Positions 1 to 5,987 of a DNA stretch of 11,567 bases are shown in pieces. The notes beneath the pieces are model-generated. The model worked only from the letters and a program-made list of their open reading frames with translations. It was not told the DNA's origin and ran no database searches. The DNA is from Anaerolineales bacterium UBA3071 (lineage in GTDB: Bacteria > Chloroflexota > Anaerolineae > UBA3071). The position numbers and the translations under genes were made by a program. Positions within the stretch are counted from its first letter, which is position 1. Each line of letters starts with the position of its first letter. The stretch lies in assembly GCA_002366755.1 (NCBI GenBank), contig DFBV01000057.1:543-12109 (forward strand), in the 5' to 3' direction.

Positions 1-27
1 CAACTTTGAGGCGCACCTTGATTTCTC

Positions 28-52
28 CTCTGTGTACTCTGTGTCTCCGTGG
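28..52. repeat. Stutter-word repeat CTCTGTGT x3 in the spacer after the archease gene
   Basis: Three near-identical octamers (CTCTGTGT at 28-35, CTCTGTGT at 37-44, degenerate CTCCGTGG at 45-52) sit in the otherwise gene-free first 124 bases. If a matching inverted arm exists it lies outside the window. The organisation (short word, variable spacer) resembles the arrays at 7344-7568, 8014-8038, 9026-9140 and 9910-9965. The rest of 1-124 shows no gene and no convincing terminator. Confidence 0.55.
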
Positions 53-124
53 CTGAATGACCTTTTTTCAGGGGAGTCGTTTTACTCTGCCTGCCTATCT
101 CACCGCAGGGTCTGATGCCTCTAT

Positions 125-553
125 CTACAGATCCAAGACACACTGCAGGACATGCTGCCCCTTCTCATCCACGACGTACTCCAGCCCTCCGTAGGTCGCG
201 GCCTTGACCTCGGTTTTCGGCTGGTGCCGCTCGATGTCCATGGGCTCGCCGCGGGCTATCCCCTTCAGCCAGTAGCCATCGTCGCTCTGCTCCAGGTCGG
301 TGATCTCGAAATCGCCGAAGAACAGTCCCTCAATATCGCGCTGTGCCAGCAGTTCGTTGAGCAGCTCCACAAACAACGCGGCCGGATCGCCTGCCGCGCA
401 CTGGATGGGCACCTCCTGCCGCGGCACGATTCGCTCTAGATCCACCATGAGAGCAAACAGGCCGAGTGCGCCGTGTGTCAGCGCCTCGGCCAGTGTCTGC
501 CCACGGCTTCGCAGTCCCACATCGGCCGTGTGGTCAAGGTATTCGTAAGACAT
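125..553 (-). CDS. Archease family protein (activator of RtcB-type RNA ligase)
   Basis: A 142-residue protein of normal archease length. Archease is known to stimulate guanylylation and turnover of the RtcB RNA ligase in tRNA splicing and RNA repair. Visible family marks are the N-terminal YEYLDHTADVG (residues 3-13, with acidic metal-ligand candidates D7 and D11), the central block DPAALFVELLNELL, the late VKAATYGGLEY block, and a C-terminal DL with D141 as a likely metal ligand. I chose the ATG at 553, not upstream starts, because homologues begin just before the DHTADVG motif and GGAG lies about 8 nt upstream. It is last in a minus-strand series after the isoaspartyl methyltransferase, with a 59-bp gap. 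No rtcB gene is in the window, so its ligase partner must be elsewhere. The family call is firm; the biological target is inferred. Confidence 0.9.
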   Translation of the reverse strand: MSYEYLDHTADVGLRSRGQTLAEALTHGALGLFALMVDLERIVPRQEVPIQCAAGDPAALFVELLNELLAQRDIEGLFFGDFEITDLEQSDDGYWLKGIARGEPMDIERHQPKTEVKAATYGGLEYVVDEKGQHVLQCVLDL

Positions 554-612
554 AGGTTTGCTCCGTCTCTTTTGCCATCCAAGCGTTTGCGGGAGCTCAC
601 CTACGAACCCGC

Positions 613-1308
613 CTACCTTCGCCAGAACCGCCACCCCCTTTCTCCCTTGTCCTCCTCCGACCAGCCATGCTCACCGATCAGCGGCACGAAGGCCACCGGA
701 GCCAGGTGCTGGGTGGTCGTGCGCTTGCCCTTCTTGCGCACGCGGATCAGATTCTGGAAGCCTGCAGGGCCAACCGGGGCCACCAACCGACCGCCGTCGG
801 CCAGTTGATCCAGGAGCGGCTGAGGCACCTCGGGAGCGGCTGCGGTGATGATAATAGCCTCGAAGGGAGCAGCCTCCGGCCAGCCGGCTGTGCCATCGCC
901 CACGTGCACGTGCACATTGTGGCAGCCGAGCTCAATCAGCAACTTCTCCGCCCGCTCGGCCAGCACTGCGTGTCTCTCGATGGTGTGGACCCTCTCGACC
1001 AGCCTGCTGAGGATGGCCGCCTGGTAGCCACAGCCGGTGCCGATCTCCAAGGCGCGCTCGTGCCCTGCTAGTTCCAGTGCCTCGGTCATCAAGGCCACGA
1101 TGTAGGGCTGGGAGATCGTCTGCCCTTCGCCTATGGGCAGCGCACAGTCAGCGTAGGCCGAAGGGAGCACGCTTTGAGGGACGAAGCGATGGCGAGGCAC
1201 GCTGCGCATGACCTCCAGCACCCGTGGATCGGCGATGCCCCTCCGGGCGATCTGTCTCTCCACCATCTGCTCTCGCAGCCGTTGGTACTGAGGCGACGAG
1301 GTCTCCAC
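613..1308 (-). CDS. pcm: Protein-L-isoaspartate O-methyltransferase
   Basis: A 231-residue cytosolic SAM-dependent enzyme that methylates L-isoaspartyl residues to begin repair of aged proteins. Visible motifs, numbered from the GTG start: VPRHRFVP (38-44), the substrate-side GEGQTISQP (60-68), SAM motif I ALEIGTGCGYQ (86-96), GDGT (137-140) and IIITAAAPEVP (152-162). The frame is open upstream to a TTG at 1350, directly after the sigma-factor stop. I prefer GTG at 1308 because GGAGG sits 8 nt before it and homologues start shortly before the MVERQIARRGI block. The gene follows the sigma factor by 42 nt and precedes archease by 59 nt, so all three are probably cotranscribed. The C-terminal tail after about residue 215 is charged and less conserved. 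Confidence 0.93.
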   Translation of the reverse strand: METSSPQYQRLREQMVERQIARRGIADPRVLEVMRSVPRHRFVPQSVLPSAYADCALPIGEGQTISQPYIVALMTEALELAGHERALEIGTGCGYQAAILSRLVERVHTIERHAVLAERAEKLLIELGCHNVHVHVGDGTAGWPEAAPFEAIIITAAAPEVPQPLLDQLADGGRLVAPVGPAGFQNLIRVRKKGKRTTTQHLAPVAFVPLIGEHGWSEEDKGERGWRFWRR

Positions 1309-1350
1309 TATGGGTGCCTCCAGATGCTGGGCAGTCTTCCAACGTGCCAA

Positions 1351-2538
1351 CTAGTCGAGGAAATCACGCAACTGGCGGCTGCGGCTGGGGTGACGCAGCC
1401 GATTGAGCGCGTGGGCTTCAATCTGACGGATGCGCTCTCGGGTGAGGCCAAACTTCTGACCTACCTCCTCCAGTGTGTAGTTGCGGCCATCCTGCAGGCC
1501 AAAGCGCAGTCGCAGAATCCGCGCCTCCCGCGGTTGTAGAGTCTCCAGGATGCCTTCCAGCCTCTCTCGAAGGATGGCGTTGTCTGCCATCGAAGGTGGA
1601 GGCGGGGCCTCGTCGTCGGCGATGAAGCTGCCCAGCATCGTCTCCTCCTGTTCCCCCACGGGTTGCTCCAGCGAGAGCGGACGGCGGGAGAGGCGCAGCA
1701 GTCGCCGCACCCGATCGGTAGCCACGGTCAGCGTGCCGGCGATCTCCTCCGGTGATGCCGGACGCCCCTGATCCTGCTCCAACTCCCTCGAGGCGCGATG
1801 AAGCAAGCGCAGCTTGTCACCGATGTGCACGGGCAGGCGAATGGTGCGCCCCTGATCGGACACCGCGCGGCTGACCGCCTGGCGAATCCACCAGGTGGCA
1901 TAGGTACTGAACTTGAAGCCCCGCGTGTAGTCAAACTTGTCCACAGCCTTCATCAGCCCCAGGTTCCCCTCTTGCACCAGGTCGAGGAAGGGCACCCCCT
2001 GACCAACGTAGCGCTTGGCCACGCTGATGACCAGGCGGGTGTTGGCCCTGATGAGCCGCCTGCGGGCCGCCTCTCCTTCGTCCGTTGCCTTTTCCAGCCT
2101 GGTGATCGTCTTCGGGGAGAGATGGCGACCTTTGGACAGACGTTCTTCAGCCTCGACCCCCCTAAGCACAGCTTTGGCCAACGTCACCTCTTCCTCGGCG
2201 GTCAACAGGGGCTCCCGTCCCATCTCTCGGAAGTAGAGATCGGTGGGATCGCTGATAGGAACATCGCTTAGGTCGGCTGCCTCAGACACAGCTCGCTTCT
2301 TCGAAGCTTGTTTCTCCTGGGGTCTCTCGTCCCAAACCTCAATGTTACGTTCGTGCAGTTGTGCAAACAGCTCCTCCAGCAGATCAAGCTGCTCCTCCGC
2401 GTTGGGCATATACTCCAGGATATCATCGTAAGTGATGTACCGCTGATCTTCTGCCAGGTTCAGCAACTCTTCGGGGATCGTTGGAGGCGATTCCGCCTCT
2501 GTCAGTTGTTCTAGCACTCGTTGTTCGTCGTGGGTCAC
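1351..2538 (-). CDS. Primary-type RNA polymerase sigma factor (RpoD/SigA family)
   Basis: A 395-residue sigma-70 protein. A short region 1.1-like segment (about 33-45, ITYDDILEYMP) precedes region 1.2 (about 93-127, DPTDLYFREMGREPLLTAEEE). Regions 2.1-2.4 span about 160-237, with NTRLVISVAKRY, FLDLVQEGNLGLMKAVDKFDY and the -10 recognition stretch FKFSTYATWWIRQAVSRA. Region 3 covers about 240-300. Region 4.2 (about 352-384) has the -35 helix-turn-helix YTLEEVGQKFGLTRERIRQIE. The start is GTG with GAGG about 9 nt upstream. At 395 residues it is short for RpoD because the acidic N-terminus is reduced, but regions 1.1-like and 4.2 together fit a group 1 or group 2 factor; paralogue status cannot be decided here. 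The nearest strong minus-strand promoter is about 300 nt upstream, implying a long leader. It appears to head the operon with pcm and archease. Confidence 0.92.
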   Translation of the reverse strand: MTHDEQRVLEQLTEAESPPTIPEELLNLAEDQRYITYDDILEYMPNAEEQLDLLEELFAQLHERNIEVWDERPQEKQASKKRAVSEAADLSDVPISDPTDLYFREMGREPLLTAEEEVTLAKAVLRGVEAEERLSKGRHLSPKTITRLEKATDEGEAARRRLIRANTRLVISVAKRYVGQGVPFLDLVQEGNLGLMKAVDKFDYTRGFKFSTYATWWIRQAVSRAVSDQGRTIRLPVHIGDKLRLLHRASRELEQDQGRPASPEEIAGTLTVATDRVRRLLRLSRRPLSLEQPVGEQEETMLGSFIADDEAPPPPSMADNAILRERLEGILETLQPREARILRLRFGLQDGRNYTLEEVGQKFGLTRERIRQIEAHALNRLRHPSRSRQLRDFLD

Positions 2539-2840
2539 GTTTTCTGCCCTCTAGTCTCGTGTTGGCTCGTTGCCAGTGACAACATGAAGATTCGACATAA
2601 TCCCGCGAGTGTGTCCGAATCTCCCCCCTGAATCGGAACACCCTCCGCTCAGCATACCACCATCTATGTCAAACGCATATGATGTGGAACATACGTTAAC
2701 CATGACGGCAAACGTCAAGATTAGTTCCGAAACCCGTCGCTCACCATGTCCAGCCCGCACACGCGCCCGCGTCGGTCCAGCGGTAGGCGGTCAGGCTGCA
2801 TGAGGTTCCAGGTTCGAGGGCTACCGTAGCCCAGAAGCTC
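2539..2840 (-). other. Long untranslated leader of the sigma operon, or a separate small RNA
   Basis: About 300 bases between a near-consensus promoter and the sigma-factor GTG. I found no credible coding frame. Read on the minus strand it opens with GGGGCAGA and a perfect 6-bp stem, GGGCTA-CGG-TAGCCC (2822-2836), then a G/C-rich stretch around 2755-2785 with possible further pairing. I could not match it to 6S RNA, SRP RNA, tmRNA, RNase P RNA or a riboswitch. No U-tract terminator is evident before the sigma gene, so a simple long leader is the default reading. Confidence 0.4.
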
Positions 2841-2846
2841 TGCCCC

Positions 2847-2874
2847 ATTATAGCATACTCTTGGCACAAGTCAA
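2847..2874 (-). promoter_or_regulatory. Near-consensus sigma-70 promoter, minus strand
   Basis: On the minus strand TTGACT (2874-2869) is followed after 16 bp by a perfect TATAAT (2852-2847), and the TGC directly before it makes an extended -10. Transcription should begin near 2840 and read toward the sigma-factor gene. It is one of the strongest-looking promoters in the window. No other good minus-strand promoter was found between it and 2538. Confidence 0.75.
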
Positions 2875-3066
2875 GGGTTTTTTCGGTAGGAGTTTTGTGT
2901 TTCTTCAGTGCGAAAGATGGCGGAGGCGCGCTGATACGGGTTTTGGGAAGCCGTTTCAGAGGCGTCGGCGAATGCTGGGCGAGCAATGCAGGGAAGTGGA
3001 GTGGGCATTCTAGCAAACATGCGCCATACTTGATGGAGGGTCACCATCTGTTGTTCAGGTTCGGAT

Positions 3067-3095
3067 TTGACAAGAGACAACACGCGTGCTGAAAT
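3067..3095 (+). promoter_or_regulatory. Promoter of the perR-rubrerythrin unit
   Basis: A perfect -35 TTGACA (3067-3072), a 17-bp spacer, and a weak -10 TGAAAT (3090-3095, 4 of 6). Predicted start is about 3102, so the operator at 3105-3119 would cover the first transcribed bases. It is divergent from the minus-strand promoter at 2847-2874. Confidence 0.6.
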
Positions 3096-3104
3096 ACGGT
3101 TACT

Positions 3105-3119
3105 TTAGAATGATTATAA
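3105..3119 (+). promoter_or_regulatory. PerR box (operator) upstream of perR
   Basis: TTAGAATGATTATAA matches the known PerR 7-1-7 box TTATAATnATTATAA at every specified position but one (G for T at the fourth base). It lies 27 bp before the perR ATG and just downstream of the predicted start site, where bound protein would block transcription. This supports peroxide-responsive autoregulation of perR and the downstream rubrerythrin gene. Confidence 0.8.
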
Positions 3120-3146
3120 GTTGAGCAGCATCAATAGAGGCGAGCC

Positions 3147-3623
3147 ATGCGGTCGACCGAGGAGTTGTGCCAGAGATTTCGAGCGATGGGGTACAAAGTG
3201 ACCCCCCAGCGACGCTGCATCTTCCAGGTGCTGGAAGGAAACACCGATCATCTGTCTGCTGAGGAGGTACAGAGGCGAGCGAGCGCCTATCTTCCTGACA
3301 TCTCTCTGGCCACCGTGTACAATACACTGCGGGGGTTAGTGAGTTTGGGCGAGATCCGCGAACTGGTCTTGGGTGAAGGCAAGAGTCGCTACGATCCCGA
3401 CACCAGCAGTCACCAACATCTCATCTGCGTACGCTGCCACAACGTGGCTGACGTAGCGTGCGATGTCAGATGCCTTGAACTGGCACCGGAGCAGCGCCAG
3501 GGGTATCATGTTTTGGGCGCTGATGTGACCTTCTACGGTCTCTGCCCTGCATGCCAGGGACAACATCAGGAGAACGGGCCGGGGCAACTCTCGCGTGTGT
3601 GGGGTGTAACCCCCATTGCCTGA
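3147..3623 (+). CDS. perR: Fur-family peroxide-responsive repressor, PerR type
   Basis: A 158-residue metal-dependent repressor. The winged-helix DNA-binding half has GYKVTPQRRCIF (15-26) and SLATVYNTLRGL (53-64). By alignment with B. subtilis PerR, every PerR site residue is present: regulatory-metal ligands H35, D83, H89, H91 and D102, and structural zinc cysteines C94, C97, C133 and C136. The Asp at 102 is the PerR signature (Fur usually has Glu), so I call PerR over Fur or Zur. In PerR, iron-catalysed oxidation of the two regulatory His residues releases DNA. About 20 extra residues follow the last Cys pair, without recognised motif. The ATG has GAGG 6 nt upstream. A PerR box lies in its own promoter, and a rubrerythrin-like gene follows 38 bp later, both fitting the role. 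Confidence 0.9.
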   Translation: MRSTEELCQRFRAMGYKVTPQRRCIFQVLEGNTDHLSAEEVQRRASAYLPDISLATVYNTLRGLVSLGEIRELVLGEGKSRYDPDTSSHQHLICVRCHNVADVACDVRCLELAPEQRQGYHVLGADVTFYGLCPACQGQHQENGPGQLSRVWGVTPIA

Positions 3624-3661
3624 AGTCGCATAAGAACTGAATCGAAAGGAAGGATTATTCA

Positions 3662-4156
3662 ATGGCAGCAAGGGACTTCGACTACATGAGCGGAGAACAG
3701 TACCTGGAGGAGATCCTCCGCCAGGCGATCCGCTTTGAAGAGGAATCATATGCCCTCTACACCGGCGCGGCCGCAACGACCAAGATAGCGGATGCTCGCG
3801 CCATGCTGGAAGATCTGGCCAAGCAGGAACTTGGACACAAGAAGAAACTGCAGCGGTTGCAGGAGCAAGGTGTGGCCGACTTGACTCCCGTGGTGAACAC
3901 ATCGGAAGCACAAGATCTCAGGCTGGCCGAATACCTGCGGATACCGTCAAAGCTGGACGCAAAGGCCGACTTGCAGGATGTTCTGTTGCTGGCCATGCAG
4001 CGAGAGAAATCCACCCGGGAGTTCTATGTGAAGCTGAGCGAACTCACCGACGAAGGGCCGGTGAAAGCTCTGTTTGCCCTGTTGGCTGAGGAGGAACTGA
4101 AGCACAAGAATTGGGTCGAGTCGCTCTATGAGCGCCTGGTTTATCAGGAGTTCTGA
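3662..4156 (+). CDS. Rubrerythrin-like ferritin-superfamily diiron protein
   Basis: A 164-residue all-helical cytosolic protein with two copies of the diiron ligand pattern: E27 (or E26) then E56-L-G-H59 in the first half, and E115 then E145-L-K-H148 in the second. This is the rubrerythrin/ferritin-like arrangement used for peroxide reduction. There is no C-terminal rubredoxin domain (no CxxC pair), so it is an 'erythrin-only' form needing an external electron donor. The ATG has a strong AAGGA-type site 7 nt upstream. It lies 38 bp after perR with no promoter between, so it is probably controlled by the PerR box at 3105. A rubredoxin-like remnant starts 106 bp downstream and may once have been its donor. 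Peroxidase activity itself is inferred. Confidence 0.87.
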   Translation: MAARDFDYMSGEQYLEEILRQAIRFEEESYALYTGAAATTKIADARAMLEDLAKQELGHKKKLQRLQEQGVADLTPVVNTSEAQDLRLAEYLRIPSKLDAKADLQDVLLLAMQREKSTREFYVKLSELTDEGPVKALFALLAEEELKHKNWVESLYERLVYQEF

Positions 4157-4190
4157 GGCTCTGCAGGAAAACCCAACCGAAAACAGAAGC

Positions 4191-4232
4191 CTAGCAACAG
4201 ACTGCTGTTTCCTAGCTGACAGCATCTGTCGG
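4191..4232 (+). other. Two tandem hairpins after the rubrerythrin gene
   Basis: Two adjacent inverted repeats: CTAG-c-AACAG / CTGTT-tc-CTAG (4191-4215) and CTGACAG-CAT-CTGTCGG (4216-4232, seven pairs including one G-T). Neither has a T-tract after it, so a classical intrinsic terminator is not supported. A TATACT -10-like hexamer follows immediately (4233-4238), without a good -35. They could stabilise or attenuate the transcript between rubrerythrin and the rubredoxin remnant. Confidence 0.4.
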
Positions 4233-4262
4233 TATACTGACAAATGACAAGGAGAACACCCC

Positions 4263-4365
4263 ATGAAGAAGTACGAATGTTTGGCTTGTGGCTACATCAG
4301 CTTTCTCCTTATGGAGGCCCTGTCAGCGGAAAAGCGGAAGGAACGGAGTTCATGTCAACTGTGCA
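4263..4365 (+). pseudogene. Decayed rubredoxin
   Basis: The ATG has AAGGAG 8 nt upstream and opens with MKKYECLACGYI, a typical rubredoxin N-terminus with the first iron-binding CxxCG. The frame then stops looking like rubredoxin. The frame one base earlier, from 4310 to 4351, reads YGGPVSGKAEGTEF, which aligns without gaps to the rubredoxin stretch YDPAEGDP..G....GTPF (shared G, P, G, GT, F). Returning to the first frame, 4353-4364 gives C-Q-L-C, a match for the second CPxC pair, with the usual EDLPDDWV link missing. The simplest reading is a rubredoxin inactivated by a 1-nt indel and a short deletion. The first frame stays open into the antisense of gcvPB, which is not meaningful. As PerR regulons often include rubredoxin beside rubrerythrin, the context fits. 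Recognition rests on short matches. Confidence 0.5.
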
Positions 4366-4368
4366 ATG

Positions 4369-5823
4369 TTAGCATTCCTGCGTGTAGCAGAGGCGCATGG
4401 TCTTGGGATGCGAGGCGCGCACCTCGTCCAGGCGGCCCAGCGGCGTGGTGTGCGGCGCATTGTGCAAGAGTTCTGGATCCTCTCGTGCCTCCTCGGCGAT
4501 CTTCAGCAGCGCTTCGGCAAACGCGTCCAAGGTCTCCTTGCTCTCCGTCTCCGTGGGCTCTATCATCAGCGCCTCGGGGACGATGAGGGGGAAGTAGTTG
4601 GTCGGTGGGTGGAAGCCGTAGTCCATCAGCCGCTTGGAGATGTCCAACGCCCGCACGTCCGGCGCGCCTTCGATGCGTCCTTCCACTACGAATTCATGCA
4701 TGCAGGTGCGGTCGTAGGGCAGCGGGTAGACGCCGCGGATGCGGCTAAGCAGGTAATTGGCGTTGAGCACGGCGTTCTCGGCGACCCGCCGCAGCCCCTC
4801 GGCTCCCAGCATGCGGATGTAGGTGTAGGCGCGCACCAGCACGCCGAAGTTGCCGTAGAAGCTCTTCACGGGGCCGATGCTCTTCTCCGGCACGTGCCAG
4901 GTTAGGAAGGGGCTTTCTTCATCCTCCTGCTCGACCACGATGGGCCCTGGCAGAAACGTGGCCAGCTCAGCAGTAACGCCGACGGGGCCAGCGCCCGGCC
5001 CGCCGCCACCGTGTGGCGTGCCGAAGGTCTTGTGCAGGTTGAAATGCATCACATCGAAGCCCAGGTCGGCCGGCTTGCAGATGCCCAGCATGGCATTGAG
5101 GTTGGCGCCATCGCCGTAGACCAACCCGCCTGCCTCATGCACCAGCCGCGTCACCTCCAGCACCTGCTCATCAAAGAGGCCCAGCGTGTTGGGATTAGTG
5201 AGCATCAACCCTACGACCTGGTCGCTTAGGTGAACTCTCAGCGCGTCCAGGTCAACATTGCCGGCGGCGTCTGAGGCAATCTGCACCACCTTCAGCCCCG
5301 ACATGGTGGTGGTAGCGGGATTGGTGCCGTGGGCGGAATCGGGCACCAAGATCACGTTCCGCTGCGTCTCGCCGCGGTCGTAGAGCGCCTTGCGCATGAT
5401 GAGCACGCCGGTCATCTCGCCGTGAGCGCCGGCCGCTGGCTGCAAACTGATGCCAGGGAAGCCGCTGATCTCCCCCAGGAACTCCTGCAGTTCGTACAAA
5501 AGCACCAGCGCACCCTGAACGGTGTCAGGAGGCTGGAGTGGGTGCAGTTGGGTGAACCCCGGCAGGTGGCTTATGGCCTCGTTCACCCTGGGATTGTACT
5601 TCATCGTACACGAGCCCAGGGGATAGAAACCGGTGTCCACAGCGTGGTTGAGCTGCGAGAGGTGCACATAGTGGCGCACCAAGTCCATCTCGCTCACCTC
5701 GGGCAGCGGCAGGTCGTCTCGCAGGAACCCTGCGGGCAATTCCTCCCGCTGCACATCCGGCTGCGGCAGCCGGCACCCGCGGCGGCCCGGGCTGCTGATC
5801 TCGTAAAGCAAAGGTTCAGTCAT
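4369..5823 (-). CDS. gcvPB: Glycine dehydrogenase (decarboxylating) subunit 2
   Basis: A 484-residue PLP-binding half of the split P-protein, which with GcvPA decarboxylates glycine and transfers the aminomethyl group to lipoyl-GcvH. Visible: FYPLGSCTMKYNP (67-78), the QPAAGAHGEMTG block (128-139), SAHGTNPA (163-170), and the PLP-lysine site MHFNLHKTFGTPHGGGGPG with K265 as the Schiff-base lysine. Length and ending (TPLGRLDEVRAS near the C-terminus) are normal. The ATG at 5823 has GAGGAGG about 7 nt upstream. It follows gcvPA after 129 bp that hold a transposase remnant. That remnant's stop (TGA, 5822-5820) overlaps this ATG. Last gene of the minus-strand series; it ends convergently against the rubredoxin remnant 4 bp away, with no obvious terminator. 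Confidence 0.96.
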   Translation of the reverse strand: MTEPLLYEISSPGRRGCRLPQPDVQREELPAGFLRDDLPLPEVSEMDLVRHYVHLSQLNHAVDTGFYPLGSCTMKYNPRVNEAISHLPGFTQLHPLQPPDTVQGALVLLYELQEFLGEISGFPGISLQPAAGAHGEMTGVLIMRKALYDRGETQRNVILVPDSAHGTNPATTTMSGLKVVQIASDAAGNVDLDALRVHLSDQVVGLMLTNPNTLGLFDEQVLEVTRLVHEAGGLVYGDGANLNAMLGICKPADLGFDVMHFNLHKTFGTPHGGGGPGAGPVGVTAELATFLPGPIVVEQEDEESPFLTWHVPEKSIGPVKSFYGNFGVLVRAYTYIRMLGAEGLRRVAENAVLNANYLLSRIRGVYPLPYDRTCMHEFVVEGRIEGAPDVRALDISKRLMDYGFHPPTNYFPLIVPEALMIEPTETESKETLDAFAEALLKIAEEAREDPELLHNAPHTTPLGRLDEVRASHPKTMRLCYTQEC

Positions 5824-5987
5824 TTCGCTGCCTCCTCACCTAAGCAGTCTGGGGCATCTGAAGCCTCGAAAGGGACATCGCTTTCAGGCTTGTACTGCAG
5901 GTAGTTCAGTGCGTGGTAGTAGTGACGTTCATCACGGATGTAGCGGTCGTGGTTACGATACCTCCCCTCCCTGCCTTGGTCCTCCCA
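5820..5987 (-). pseudogene. Fragment of a REP-associated tyrosine (Y1/IS200-like) transposase
   Basis: Between gcvPA and gcvPB a minus-strand frame reads SWEDQGREGRYRNHDRYIR then DERHYYHALNYLQYKPES (about 5990-5880). This resembles the C-terminal part of REP-associated transposases as I remember it (W..ED..GR..WYR..DR.IRSERHYY.TLNYIHYNPVKHG). The match ends near 5882; the remaining 20 residues are unrecognised. It has no start codon of its own and lacks the N-terminal catalytic HUH and Tyr regions, so it is a relic. Its first part overlaps the end of gcvPA in another frame, so gcvPA's last ten or so residues and stop codon lie in relic DNA. No database search was possible; the call rests on pattern memory. 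Confidence 0.55.

Noticed and set aside
2600..2840. 6S RNA, SRP RNA, tmRNA or RNase P RNA
   Set aside because: None of the invariant stretches I know for these RNAs is present; only a promoter and local hairpins support an RNA.
2551..3016. Small minus-strand frames upstream of the sigma gene
   Set aside because: No ribosome site, no motif, odd composition; one spans the strong promoter itself.
4263..4586. Intact 107-residue protein starting at the rubredoxin-like ATG
   Set aside because: After about residue 36 the frame is antisense to the conserved end of gcvPB and has shadow-type composition; only the first part shows protein-like signal.
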